Under the pieces are notes generated by a model. That model did no database searches, was not told the origin of the DNA, and saw only the letters and a program-made list of their open reading frames with translations. A DNA stretch of 39,246 nucleotides from Variovorax sp. E3 (GTDB lineage: Bacteria > Pseudomonadota > Gammaproteobacteria > Burkholderiales > Burkholderiaceae_C), in NCBI RefSeq assembly GCF_016082275.1, contig NZ_MOWM01000060.1, positions 1 to 39,246 of the forward strand. Direction: 5' to 3'. The translations under genes were made by a program, and so were the position numbers. Below, in pieces: positions 25,285 to 33,466 of the stretch. How positions within the stretch are numbered: the stretch's first letter is position 1; each line of letters starts with the position of its first letter.

Positions 25285-26238
25285 ATGACCGACACATCGT
25301 CCTTCGTGCCCGACACGGCGCCGCTGGAGGTGCTGCCGCGCGACATCTCGGCCTACCGGCAGGGCAACACGGGCATCGACTACGTGCACCGCTTCGCGTC
25401 GGGCAAGCCGGGGCCGCACGTGCTCGTGAACGCGCTGACGCACGGCAACGAGATCTGCGGCATGGTCGCGGCCACGCACCTGCTCGACAACAACGTGCGC
25501 CCGAAGATCGGCACGCTCACGGTGAGCTTCGCGCACGTGGAGGCCTACAACGCCTTCGACATCGAGCGGCCCTATGAAAACCGCCAGCTGGTGCACAACC
25601 TCAACCGCATCTGGTCGAAGGCCCAGCTCGACGGCACCGAGCAGAGCCCCGAGCTGCGCCGCGCGCGCGAGCTGCGGCCGGTGCTGGACGCGGCCGACTA
25701 TGTGCTGGACATCCATTCGACGCGCGCGCCGGTGCAGCCCTTCTGGGTGTACCCGGAGTTCGAGCGCAACGCGCGGCTGGCAACGGCCGTGGGCAATCCG
25801 CTGGTGCACCTGGTGATGCCGGTGGGTGTGGGCCACGGCACGGGCGTGACGGGCTACGGCCGTCACGGCGAGTCGGGCATGGAAGGCGGCGCGGTGGTGG
25901 TCGAGTGCGGCCAGCATTTCAGCCGCTCGGCGGCCGAGCTGGCGACCGACGTGAGCCTGCGCTTTCTGGCGCACCTGGGGCTGGTCGACGCACCGCCGAG
26001 CGCGGGCCAGCGCGCGCCCGCGCGGCGCTTTCGCCTGCTCGAAGTGCACATGGTCAAGACCGAAAGCTTCGCCTTCGTGCGGCCGGTGCTGGGCTTCGAG
26101 GTTTTCCAGAAAGGCGAGCTGATCGCCGTCGACGCGGGCAACGAAATTCGTTCGCCCTGCGACGACTGCACCATCTTCATGCCGACCCGCGCGCCGCTGG
26201 TGGGGCGCGAAGGCGTCTACCTGACCGTGGCGATCTAG
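25285..26238 (+). CDS. Succinylglutamate desuccinylase/aspartoacylase family hydrolase
   Basis: A 317-residue zinc hydrolase of the M14-related AstE/AspA superfamily. Zinc-ligand motifs: LTHGNEICG (H-x2-E), DIHSTRAPVQPFW (third His) and a probable catalytic Glu in AVVVECGQHF. Family members remove acyl groups from N-acyl amino acids. It is co-directional with the Bug gene (14-bp gap) and under the same RpiR/palindrome region. A pathway in which an N-acylated compound is imported and deacylated is plausible, but its substrate is unknown. Its TAG stop overlaps the stop of the convergent KefC-type gene through a shared CTAG. Confidence 0.86.
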   Translation: MTDTSSFVPDTAPLEVLPRDISAYRQGNTGIDYVHRFASGKPGPHVLVNALTHGNEICGMVAATHLLDNNVRPKIGTLTVSFAHVEAYNAFDIERPYENRQLVHNLNRIWSKAQLDGTEQSPELRRARELRPVLDAADYVLDIHSTRAPVQPFWVYPEFERNARLATAVGNPLVHLVMPVGVGHGTGVTGYGRHGESGMEGGAVVVECGQHFSRSAAELATDVSLRFLAHLGLVDAPPSAGQRAPARRFRLLEVHMVKTESFAFVRPVLGFEVFQKGELIAVDAGNEIRSPCDDCTIFMPTRAPLVGREGVYLTVAI

Positions 26239-28091
26239 GCGGGAGGCTGCTGCGGCTCTTCTTCCGCCAGCCGGTCCCAGTCGAGCCCCGAGCGGCGCTG
26301 CCGCTCCTCGCGCTCGCGCGCCATCTGTTCCTCGAACTGCTGGCGGCCTTCCTTGTTGGCCGCGATCAGCTTGGCGCGGTCCTTGTAGTGCGGGTAGATC
26401 TCGTCGGTGAGCCGGAGGTTTCGCATGCGAAAGCGCATGGTCGATTCGCGCGCCTCGTGCGCCGGCCAGTTCAGCGCCTCGAGCACCGAGCGCGCGCTGC
26501 GCAGCGACGACTCGAACACCTCGCGCTCCACGTCGGTCACGCCGCGGTCGCGCAGCTGGAACAGGTGCGTCACGTTGCGCGCCCGCGCGATGATGCGGGC
26601 CTGCGGGAAGTTCTCCTTCACGAGGTCGACGATTTCGAGCGACTGCTCGATGTCGTCCACCGCCACCACGATGGCCTTGGCCGTGCCGGCGCCCGCGGTG
26701 CGCAGCAGGTCCAGCCGCGTGGCGTCGCCGTAGAACACGCGAAAGCCGAACTGGCGCAGGCCTTCGACGGTGTCGGCGTCGTGGTCGAGCACGGTCACGC
26801 GCAGGCCCTGCGACATGAGCATGCGCCCGACGATCTGGCCGTAGCGGCCGAAGCCGCAGATCAGCACCTTGGCGTCCTGCTGCTCCGAAATCTCTTCCAG
26901 CTGCGGGCCCTGGTTGCGGCTGTAGCGCGGCAGCACGAACTTGTCGAGCAGCACCAGGAGCAGCGGCGACAGCAGCATCGACAGCGCCACGGCGCCGATC
27001 AGCAGCGAGGTAATTTCAGGCGGCAGCACGTCGGGGCCGGCGGCCTGGAACACCACGAACGCAAACTCGCCGCCCTGCGCCAAAAGCAGCGTGAACACGG
27101 GCCGCTCCTGGTAGGCCAGGCCCATGGCCTTGGCGAGCGTGTAGATCACCACCAGCTTGATGACCATGAACCCGACCACCAGCGCCGCCATGACCCAGGG
27201 GCTCGCGACGAGCACGCCGAAGTTGATCGACATGCCCACGGCAATGAAGAACAGGCCCAGCAGCAGGCCCTTGAAGGGCTCGATGTCGGTTTCCAGTTCG
27301 CGCCGGTATTCGCTTTCCGCCAGCAGCACGCCGGCCAGGAAGGCGCCCAGCGCCATCGACAGGCCCACCAGCTGCATCAGCGCCGCGATGGCCACCACCA
27401 GCAGCAGCGCGGCGGCGGTGAAGATCTCGGGCGTGTTGCTGCGCGCGATCCAGCGCAACACGGGGCGCAGCAGCAGCCGGCCGCCGAGGATGATGCCGCC
27501 GATCACGCCGATGATCTTGGCGGCTTCGAGCGCGCGGTGCAGGCCGTCGATGGACGGCTCGGCCGCGCTGGCACCGGCCAGCAGGGGCAGCAGCGCCAGG
27601 ATGGGAATGGCGGCCACGTCCTGGAACAGCAGGATCGAGAAGCCGGCCTGCCCGCTGGGTGTTTTCAGCAGATTGCGTTCGCCGAACACTTGCAGCGCGA
27701 TGGCGGTGGACGACAGCGCCAGCCCCAGCGAGGCCACCAGCGCCACGCGCCATTCGGCGCCCACGGCCCAGCCTGCCGCGAACAGCACGGCGGCGCAACT
27801 GAGCACCTGCGCGGTGCCCCAGCCGAAGATGGGGCGGCGCAGGTTCCACAGGCGCTTGGGCTCCAGTTCGAGGCCCACCAGGAACAGCATCAGCACCACG
27901 CCGAATTCGGCGAAATGCAGCACGTCCTGGACGCTGGACACGAGGCCCAGCCCCCAGGGGCCGATGGCAATGCCGGCCACGAGGTAGCCGATGATCGAGC
28001 CCAGGCCCAGGGCCTTCGACAGCGGCACCACCAATACGGCGGCGCTCAGGTAGATCAGGCTGTTGGTCAGCCAGGCGGGTGCGTGTTCCAT
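26235..28091 (-). CDS. Glutathione-regulated-type potassium efflux antiporter (KefC/KefB family, CPA2)
   Basis: A 618-residue protein with about 12-13 membrane helices (residues 1-385: SIIGYLVAGIAIGPWGLGLV, FGVVLMLFLVGLELEPKRLW, FSILLFQDVAAIPILALLPL). A cytosolic RCK/TrkA-N Rossmann domain follows (VLICGFGRYGQIVGRML; FYGDATRLDLLRTAGA), then a charged tail. It exports K+ in exchange for protons, usually in defence against electrophiles. A KefF-like gene lies directly upstream with TGA and ATG abutting, supporting a Kef pair. Whether it is KefB or KefC cannot be decided here. Confidence 0.92.
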   Translation of the reverse strand: MEHAPAWLTNSLIYLSAAVLVVPLSKALGLGSIIGYLVAGIAIGPWGLGLVSSVQDVLHFAEFGVVLMLFLVGLELEPKRLWNLRRPIFGWGTAQVLSCAAVLFAAGWAVGAEWRVALVASLGLALSSTAIALQVFGERNLLKTPSGQAGFSILLFQDVAAIPILALLPLLAGASAAEPSIDGLHRALEAAKIIGVIGGIILGGRLLLRPVLRWIARSNTPEIFTAAALLLVVAIAALMQLVGLSMALGAFLAGVLLAESEYRRELETDIEPFKGLLLGLFFIAVGMSINFGVLVASPWVMAALVVGFMVIKLVVIYTLAKAMGLAYQERPVFTLLLAQGGEFAFVVFQAAGPDVLPPEITSLLIGAVALSMLLSPLLLVLLDKFVLPRYSRNQGPQLEEISEQQDAKVLICGFGRYGQIVGRMLMSQGLRVTVLDHDADTVEGLRQFGFRVFYGDATRLDLLRTAGAGTAKAIVVAVDDIEQSLEIVDLVKENFPQARIIARARNVTHLFQLRDRGVTDVEREVFESSLRSARSVLEALNWPAHEARESTMRFRMRNLRLTDEIYPHYKDRAKLIAANKEGRQQFEEQMAREREERQRRSGLDWDRLAEEEPQQPPA

Positions 28092-28817
28092 TCAGGCCGC
28101 CTTGCTTGCCGTGGCGGCCGCCAGGCCGCGCGTCATGGCGGCGTGGAAGGCGCTGGACACGACCTTGCTGATGTCGTCGGGATCGGCCGGGCGGTCGGTC
28201 TCGGGCACGGGGCAGGCGATGCAGGCGTCGATCTCTTCGATTTCAGGCCAGTCGGGGTAGCTGCCCAGGCGCTGCGCGAAGGTCTCGACGTGCGCGGCCA
28301 CGTCGGCCTCGGGGGCGCTGCGCGCGCCGTGGAAGATCAGCGGCGGCAGAAAGCGCATGCCGCACAGCGCGGCGGTCTGCTCGTAGGGCGGCAGGAAGGC
28401 GTCGAAGAAATAGCGGTGGTAGTTCTGCGGGTGGTAACTGGCCTCGGGGCTGCCGGTGGTGGCCGCCAGCCAGAGGTCCTTGCCCTGCAACGCGACGCCG
28501 CCGGGGCCGTAGGCCCAGCCGTAGGTGAGCACGTCGTCGAGCCACAGCTTCTGCAGCGCGGGCATGGAATACCACTGGATCGGGTGCAGCAGCACCACCA
28601 ACTGGGCCTTGGTGAGTCGGGCCTGCTCGGCCTCGATGTCCAGGGCGAAGTCGGGGTAGCTGCCGTAGAGGTCGTTCACGTCGATGCCGGGCACGCCGCG
28701 CGCGGCGGCGAGCATGCGGCGGTTGACGCGCGAATCGCGCCAGTGCGGGTGGGCCGCCAGCACGTAGACGCCGCCGGAACCGGCGGCGGGTGTTCCCATG
28801 GATGTTGTTGTCGTCAT
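28092..28817 (-). CDS. kefF: KefF-like NAD(P)H:quinone oxidoreductase, ancillary subunit of the Kef system
   Basis: A 241-residue flavodoxin-like protein: VYVLAAHPHWRDSRVNRRML, LVVLLHPIQWYSMPALQKLW, AYGPGGVALQGKDLWLAATT and PPYEQTAALCGMRFLPPLIF. This is the NQO1/KefF family, which binds FMN, and KefF activates KefC at the membrane. The stop codon abuts the start of the antiporter gene, indicating coupled synthesis. The C-terminus is longer than in E. coli KefF. ATG 28817 is used; ATG 28829 would add four residues. It is divergent from the ParA gene across 93 bp. Confidence 0.9.
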   Translation of the reverse strand: MTTTTSMGTPAAGSGGVYVLAAHPHWRDSRVNRRMLAAARGVPGIDVNDLYGSYPDFALDIEAEQARLTKAQLVVLLHPIQWYSMPALQKLWLDDVLTYGWAYGPGGVALQGKDLWLAATTGSPEASYHPQNYHRYFFDAFLPPYEQTAALCGMRFLPPLIFHGARSAPEADVAAHVETFAQRLGSYPDWPEIEEIDACIACPVPETDRPADPDDISKVVSSAFHAAMTRGLAAATASKAA

Positions 28818-28910
28818 GGGCGAGAACATAGCGCAGTCGGGGCCGCTCCGCCGGGCAAAACGCGCCAGCCACTACCATGTCGGCTGTCCCAGTTCTGGAG
28901 GAGAGCGTTT

Positions 28911-29531
28911 ATGCCGGTGGTTCTGGTCGCCAATCCCAAGGGTGGCGTAGGCAAATCGACGATCGCGACCAACGTCGCGGGCTACTTCGCAAGCCGCGGG
29001 CACGCCGTGATGCTGGGCGACGTGGATCGCCAGCAGTCGTCCCGGCTGTGGCTCGGGCTGCGTCCGCCGCAGGCCCGGCCGATCTCGACCTGGGAGGCGA
29101 CCGGCGAAAGCACCGTGGTGCGGCCGCCGCGCGGCACCACCCACGCGGTGCTCGACACGCCCGCCGGCCTGCACGGCTGGCGCTTCAAGGAGGTGCTGGC
29201 GTTGGCCGACCGGGTGATCGTGCCGCTGCAGCCGAGCATTTTTGACATCTACGCGACGCGGGACTTTCTGGACCGGCTCAAGGAGCAGCGCCGCGCCGAA
29301 AAAACGCAGATCGGCCTCGTCGGCATGCGCGTGAACGCCCGCACGCTGGCGGCCGACCGGCTGCACGAGTTCATCGCGGGGCTGGGCGTGCCGGTGATCG
29401 GCGAACTGCGCGACACCCAGAACTACGTGCAGCTCGCGGCGCGTGGGCTCACGGTGTTCGACATCGCGCCGGGCCGCGTGCAGCGCGACCTGGAGCAGTG
29501 GCAGCCCATCTGCCAATGGCTCGACGCCTGA
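28911..29531 (+). CDS. ParA/MinD-family ATPase (orphan)
   Basis: A 206-residue deviant-Walker ATPase: VLVANPKGGVGKSTIATNVA with KGGVGKST at residues 10-17, GDVDRQQSSRLWLGLR (Walker A' region) and HAVLDTPAGLHG (Walker B). A strong GGAGGAG ribosome site precedes the ATG. No parB or centromere-like repeats are nearby, and a MaoC gene follows. Orphan ParA proteins can position protein clusters or metabolic assemblies; a chromosome segregation role is less likely. The cargo is unknown. Confidence 0.9.
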   Translation: MPVVLVANPKGGVGKSTIATNVAGYFASRGHAVMLGDVDRQQSSRLWLGLRPPQARPISTWEATGESTVVRPPRGTTHAVLDTPAGLHGWRFKEVLALADRVIVPLQPSIFDIYATRDFLDRLKEQRRAEKTQIGLVGMRVNARTLAADRLHEFIAGLGVPVIGELRDTQNYVQLAARGLTVFDIAPGRVQRDLEQWQPICQWLDA

Positions 29532-29616
29532 CGGCCGCACCCTTCGGTTTTTCCCTGAGCGCGGTTGTCGCGAGTCCGACAGCCGGCCCTATGCCCTTGG
29601 CACCAGAATGCCCCGC

Positions 29617-30078
29617 ATGACCAAAAAGACATTCCAGACCCTTCAGGATCTCTGCGCCTGCGTCGGCCAGGAAGTCGCCGTGAGCGACTGGATCACCATC
29701 ACGCAGGAGCAGGTCAACCTGTTCGCCGAGGCGACGGGCGACCACCAGTGGATCCACGTCGATGTCGAGCGGGCCAAGGCCGGCCCCTTCGGCGCGCCGA
29801 TCGCGCACGGCTTTCTCACGCTGTCGCTGCTGCCGAAATTCTTCGAGGCGGCAATCGACGTGGTGGAGTCGCGCATGGGCGTGAATTACGGCATGAACCG
29901 GGTGCGCTTCATGTCGCCGGTGCCCGTGGGCAAGCGGCTGCGCGCGCGCATGAAGCTGCTGAGCTCGGAGCCGATTGCCGACGACGGCTTCCAGATGACC
30001 TGGGAGACCACCATCGAGCTCGAAGGCGCGGCCAAGCCGGCGTGCGTGGCCGAGTCGGTGGCGCGGCGCTACCGCTGA
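29617..30078 (+). CDS. MaoC-family (R)-hydratase
   Basis: A 153-residue hot-dog fold protein with the hydratase motif FAEATGDHQWIHVDVERAKA, containing the catalytic Asp-x4-His pair, and the helix IAHGFLTLSLLPKF. The closing NYGMNRVRFMSPVPVGKRLR matches the family's length and order. It hydrates trans-2-enoyl-CoA to the (R)-3-hydroxyacyl form, often feeding polyhydroxyalkanoate or side-chain oxidation. The start at 29617 is chosen; ATG 29608 would add three residues. It lies 85 bp after parA on the same strand and converges with a small secreted-protein gene. Confidence 0.88.
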   Translation: MTKKTFQTLQDLCACVGQEVAVSDWITITQEQVNLFAEATGDHQWIHVDVERAKAGPFGAPIAHGFLTLSLLPKFFEAAIDVVESRMGVNYGMNRVRFMSPVPVGKRLRARMKLLSSEPIADDGFQMTWETTIELEGAAKPACVAESVARRYR

Positions 30079-30094
30079 CGCCACCTGTTTTTTC

Positions 30095-30388
30095 CTACAT
30101 CCGGCGGTCGGTCACTTCGCCGTAGGTGGCCGCGCCCTGGCGCGTGATGCTCAGCGCGCTCTGGCGCACGGCGCCGCGGTCGGTGCTGCCGTTGCGGGCC
30201 TGCAGCGCGCCGGTGCCGCCATTGGTGACCCTGAACGGCTGGCGTGCGTCGGCCTGCACCTGCGCGCGCGACAGCGTCGACTGGAAGGGCGCGGGTGGCA
30301 GCGGGTTCTGCTCGCCCTGGAAGGCTTGGGCGCCGCCGGCGAGGGCGAGCGTGGCGAAGGCGGCAAAGGCAATCGACTTGGCGTTCAT
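30095..30388 (-). CDS. Small secreted protein, DUF4148-like
   Basis: A 97-residue protein with a clear Sec signal (MNAKSIAFAAFATLALAGGAQA) and a short mature part containing LSRAQVQADA, resembling the DUF4148 motif of small periplasmic proteins in Burkholderiales. The rest is low in hydrophobics and rich in Gln, Arg, Thr and Gly. The function is unknown. It is flanked by MaoC (convergent) and trmL (same strand, 139-bp gap). Confidence 0.75.
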   Translation of the reverse strand: MNAKSIAFAAFATLALAGGAQAFQGEQNPLPPAPFQSTLSRAQVQADARQPFRVTNGGTGALQARNGSTDRGAVRQSALSITRQGAATYGEVTDRRM

Positions 30389-30425
30389 GGCAAGACTCCT
30401 GGTGGCAAGGCATTGAAGGGACCGA

Positions 30426-30451
30426 ATGCCGGTTCGCTTCGCGCCCGGCAT
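30426..30451. repeat. Inverted repeat in the trmL/secreted-protein gap
   Basis: ATGCCGG (30426-30432) and CCGGCAT (30445-30451) are exact reverse complements across a 12-base loop. No T-run follows on the minus strand, so a terminator for trmL is only weakly supported; an RNA structure or operator are alternatives. Confidence 0.3.
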
Positions 30452-30527
30452 GTCTTTCCATACGGGGGGCCTTGCCGTTCGGATGCGGCCCTGCCTTGCC
30501 AAGGGCCTGCTACTTTGTTTCTTTGTG

Positions 30528-30989
30528 TCAGCCGAAGCCGTTCTGCCGCCAGGCTTCGAACACGGTGACGGCCACCGCGTTGGAGAGGTTCAGGCTGCGC
30601 TGTCCTTCGCGCATCGGCAGCCGCAGGCGCTGGGCTTCGGCAAAACCGTCGCGCACGGCGGGCGGCAGGCCGCTGGTTTCCGAGCCGAACACCAGCCAGT
30701 CGCCGGACTGGAAGCGCACGTCGTGCACGGCTCGCGTGCCGCGCGTGGTGAGGGCGAACATGCGCTCGGGCGCCGGGCGCTCGGTGTCGAGCAGGGCCTG
30801 CCAGTCGGCATGGCGCTTGACCTCGGCGTACTCGTGATAGTCGAGGCCGGCGCGGCGCAGCAGGCGGTCGTCCATCGAGAAGCCGAGCGGCTCGACCAGG
30901 TGCAGCGCGCAGCCGGTGTTGGCGGCCAGCCGGATCACGTTGCCGGTGTTCGGCGGAATTTCTGGGTGGACCAGGACGATATGGAACAT
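30528..30989 (-). CDS. trmL: tRNA (cytidine(34)-2'-O)-methyltransferase TrmL
   Basis: A 153-residue SPOUT methyltransferase with the family's three motifs: PNTGNVIRLAANTGC, WLVFGSETSGLP and MREGQRSLNLSNAVAVTVFE. These form the trefoil knot that binds S-adenosylmethionine. TrmL methylates the wobble-position ribose of certain leucine tRNAs. It starts with MFHIVLVHPEIPPNTGN at 30989, a normal N-terminus for the family. It is on the same strand as comF, 62 bp downstream. Confidence 0.95.
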   Translation of the reverse strand: MFHIVLVHPEIPPNTGNVIRLAANTGCALHLVEPLGFSMDDRLLRRAGLDYHEYAEVKRHADWQALLDTERPAPERMFALTTRGTRAVHDVRFQSGDWLVFGSETSGLPPAVRDGFAEAQRLRLPMREGQRSLNLSNAVAVTVFEAWRQNGFG

Positions 30990-31051
30990 GCGCCGATTGT
31001 CGGCGGGCCGGGCGTGCCTCTGCACCGGCGGGACCCGCGGGGTCAGCCAGG

Positions 31052-31768
31052 TCAGCGCGGCGGATCGGTCCGCGCCAGCACGACCGCCGTGATGTGCGCC
31101 GCGCCGGCCAGCCGCAGCGCCTCGGCCGCCGCGAAGAGCGAAGCGCCGCTGGTCATCACGTCGTCGACCAGCACGAGGCGCCGGCCGCGCAGCTTTTCCG
31201 CGCGCAATGGTTCCACGGCGAAGGCGCCGCGCAGGTTGCGCAAGCGCTCGGCGCGCGCCAGGCCGCTCTGGGCCGGTGTTTCGCGGGTGCGCAGCAGCAG
31301 GGTGGCGTCGGCCTTTGCAGGCGCGAGCCGCCGCGCGAGCTCGTGCGCCTGGTTGAAACCGCGTTCGCGCAGGCGGCCAGGGGCGAGCGGCATCGGCAGC
31401 ACGAGGTCGCACTGCTCCAGCGCGGGCTCGACCCAGGGTGCGCTGCGCATCAGCGTGGCGAAGGGGCCGGCCCAGCCGGCGTCGCCGCGAAACTTGAAGC
31501 CGGCGATGGTGTCCGGCCATGGCCAGGCGTAGGTGCAGGCGGCAAGGCAGGCGTCCAGCGGCGGCGGGTGCCGGACGCATTCGCCGCAGCGGGCTACGCC
31601 CTCGGGCACGGGCAGGGCGCAACCGCCGCAACGCGCCGCCGGCGGGGCGAAACGGGCCACGCAGGCATCGCACACCGGGCGCGACGGCCAGGCATGGCAG
31701 ACCGCGCACTGGCTGGGCAGCCGCGCGAGCAATGAGCTGAAAGGCCTCAGGCCCCACTGGCTGAACAT
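31052..31768 (-). CDS. ComF-family amidophosphoribosyltransferase-like protein
   Basis: A 238-residue protein with an N-terminal double zinc finger (CAVCHAWPSRPVCDAC and CGGC...CGEC, about residues 21-65) and a C-terminal phosphoribosyltransferase domain with the PRPP loop LVLVDDVMTSGAS. LPMPLAPGRLRERGFNQA is the other ComF signature. Homologues are needed for DNA uptake in competent bacteria, though the biochemical role is unclear. It is divergent from the BioC-like gene, with only 22 bp between the two starts. Confidence 0.92.
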   Translation of the reverse strand: MFSQWGLRPFSSLLARLPSQCAVCHAWPSRPVCDACVARFAPPAARCGGCALPVPEGVARCGECVRHPPPLDACLAACTYAWPWPDTIAGFKFRGDAGWAGPFATLMRSAPWVEPALEQCDLVLPMPLAPGRLRERGFNQAHELARRLAPAKADATLLLRTRETPAQSGLARAERLRNLRGAFAVEPLRAEKLRGRRLVLVDDVMTSGASLFAAAEALRLAGAAHITAVVLARTDPPR

Positions 31769-31790
31769 CGCTCAATATACTCACTGCCCC

Positions 31791-32705
31791 ATGGCCACCG
31801 ACCCCTCACGACGACCGCCGACCATCGATGCCACGGCGGCGGCCCGCTGGCGCCAGCTTGCGCCTGCCGACGGCTCTCCCTGGCTGCATGAAGAAATCGG
31901 CCGCCGGATGGAAGACCGGCTGCAATGGATCAAGGCCCAGCCCCGCACCTGGGCCGACTGGGCCCCGCTGCGCGGCGGCCTCGAAGCGCACGAACTGGTT
32001 GCGCGCCGCTACAAGGACGCCGCCTCTTTCGTCATCGAGGCCGAGCCCGCGCTTGCGGCCGCGACCGGCCAGGCGCTGTCCGCCCCGTGGTGGAGCGCGC
32101 GCCGCTGGCAAGGCGGCAAGGCGCGCTTCGACGCGCCGCCCGAAGACGGCGTCGACCTGCTCTGGGCCAACATGTCGCTGCACATGGCGGCCGACCCCGA
32201 AGCCCTCATCGCGCACTGGCACAAGCTGGTGGCGACCGACGGCTTCCTGATGTTCTCCTGCCTGGGGCCCGACACGGTGCGCGAGCTGCGCGCGCTGCAT
32301 GCGCGCCTGGGCTGGCCCGCCGCCGGCCACGAGTACACCGACATGCACGACTGGGGCGACATGCTGGTGCACGCCGGCTTTGCCGAGCCGGTGATGGACA
32401 TGGAGCGCATCGTGCTGACCTGGGCCACGCCCGAGGCGGCGCTGGCCGAGCTGCGCACGCTGGGCCGCAACCTGCACCCGGGGCGCTTTGCGGCGCTGCG
32501 CGGCAAGGCGTGGCTGCAGTCGCTGAAGAAGGCGCTGCCCGACCTGGCGCCGGCCGAAGAAGGCGGCGGGCGCATCGCGCTGACCTTCGAGGTCATCTAC
32601 GGCCATGCGTTCAAGCCGGCGCCGCGCGTGTCGCTGTCGGCCGAAAGCGCGGTGTCGCTGCGCGAGATGCGCTCGATGCTGCAACGGGGCCGTCCGGGCG
32701 CCTGA
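31791..32705 (+). CDS. BioC-like SAM-dependent methyltransferase (degenerate motif I)
   Basis: A 304-residue protein whose middle and C-terminal parts match BioC/malonyl-ACP O-methyltransferase proteins: GVDLLWANMSLHMAADPEAL, GFLMFSCLGPDTVRELRALH and ARLGWPAAGHEYTDMHDWGD. The glycine-rich SAM motif I expected near residues 55-65 is replaced by WADWAPLRGGLEAHELVA. No biotin genes are nearby. Either it binds SAM differently or it has lost or changed activity. TATACT at 31775-31780 could be a -10 box with an unusually short leader. It is followed by a good terminator. Confidence 0.8.
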   Translation: MATDPSRRPPTIDATAAARWRQLAPADGSPWLHEEIGRRMEDRLQWIKAQPRTWADWAPLRGGLEAHELVARRYKDAASFVIEAEPALAAATGQALSAPWWSARRWQGGKARFDAPPEDGVDLLWANMSLHMAADPEALIAHWHKLVATDGFLMFSCLGPDTVRELRALHARLGWPAAGHEYTDMHDWGDMLVHAGFAEPVMDMERIVLTWATPEAALAELRTLGRNLHPGRFAALRGKAWLQSLKKALPDLAPAEEGGGRIALTFEVIYGHAFKPAPRVSLSAESAVSLREMRSMLQRGRPGA

Positions 32706-32730
32706 CCGGCGGCCGCCGGCGCGGCCAGAA

Positions 32731-32755
32731 CGCCTGTCGCACAGGCCGTTTTTTG
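32731..32755 (+). terminator. Rho-independent terminator after the BioC-like gene
   Basis: GCCTGT (32732-32737) pairs with ACAGGC (32741-32746) across a 3-base loop, then CG and six Ts (32749-32754). Confidence 0.75.
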
Positions 32756-32756
32756 C

Positions 32757-32820
32757 CTACTAGTAGTGACCCGTAGGCGTCCCACAGGGCACTCGGGCGC
32801 CGATATCTACCCGCTACAAT
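32757..32820 (+). promoter_or_regulatory. Palindrome and candidate -10 box before the DUF2244 gene
   Basis: The 224-base gap before the DUF2244 gene holds the BioC terminator, then the 10-base palindrome CTACTAGTAG (32757-32766) and TACAAT (32815-32820), a near-consensus -10 box without a clear -35 at 17 bases. It is the most likely promoter region for DUF2244 and perhaps the cox genes. Nothing else recognisable is in the gap. Confidence 0.3.
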
Positions 32821-32929
32821 CCGCCGTTGCGTGAAACTCGCGGGTATTGTCCCGCGATCGAGGGGTGTCGGATCCTGTTTGTACGAGGGGTTTGGCCACC
32901 GTCGACGCACCGATTTGCTGAACTCGCCC

Positions 32930-33406
32930 GTGTCGAATTCCGTGTTTCGATTTGCCACCGTTTCAGGCCAGAGCATCCACTGGTTCCTGAAGCGAAATTG
33001 CTCGGTGACGCCGAGCCAGCTGGGCTGGCTCTACGCCTCGCTGTGCGTGGTATCGCTCGGCATCGGCACCCTGTTCTGGCTGCACGGTGCGCCCCTGGTG
33101 TTGCCTTTTGCCTGGCTCGAACTGGCCGCTGTCGGGTTTGCGTTCATGGTTTACGCACGGCATGCGACCGATGGCGAGAAGATCGCGCTGCAGGAGGGAC
33201 GCCTCGTCGTCGAGCTCGAGAACGGCGGGCACTACGAGCGCACGGAATTTCTTCCGCACCAGGTGCGGATCGAACCGCAGACCGGCGATCGTTCGCTGAT
33301 CGAGGTTTCGGGTCAGGGTCGATCGGTCAGGGTGGGGCGCTATGTACGCCCGGAGTTGCGTGCGGCCTTGGCCCGCGAGATTCGCATGGCGTTGCGCGGC
33401 GCCTGA
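32930..33406 (+). CDS. DUF2244 family membrane protein
   Basis: A 158-residue protein with two hydrophobic helices (about residues 31-75: GWLYASLCVVSLGIGTLFW; PFAWLELAAVGFAFMVYA) followed by a soluble C-terminal domain (LVVELENGGHYERTEFLPHQ). This matches DUF2244, a small membrane protein family often encoded directly before cytochrome c oxidase genes, as here. Its function is not established; involvement in oxidase biogenesis is suggested only by gene order. A GTG start at 32930 is chosen because residues upstream are not family-like. No strong ribosome site is visible. Confidence 0.8.
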   Translation: MSNSVFRFATVSGQSIHWFLKRNCSVTPSQLGWLYASLCVVSLGIGTLFWLHGAPLVLPFAWLELAAVGFAFMVYARHATDGEKIALQEGRLVVELENGGHYERTEFLPHQVRIEPQTGDRSLIEVSGQGRSVRVGRYVRPELRAALAREIRMALRGA

Positions 33407-33466
33407 GGGGGCGCGCGCAGTGCTGCACGCTTGGGTTTGTCGAAAAATTGAAGAAACGTGAACACG

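Noticed and set aside
25905..29531. A 1208-codon open frame antisense to the KefC/KefF genes that runs into parA
   Set aside because: It is a product of high GC and codon bias: no domain is recognisable until the ParA start, and composition is rich in Arg, His and Gln as in antisense translations.
30426..30451. Terminator for trmL
   Set aside because: The hairpin arms are exact, but there is no T-run on the minus strand, so it is kept only as an inverted repeat.
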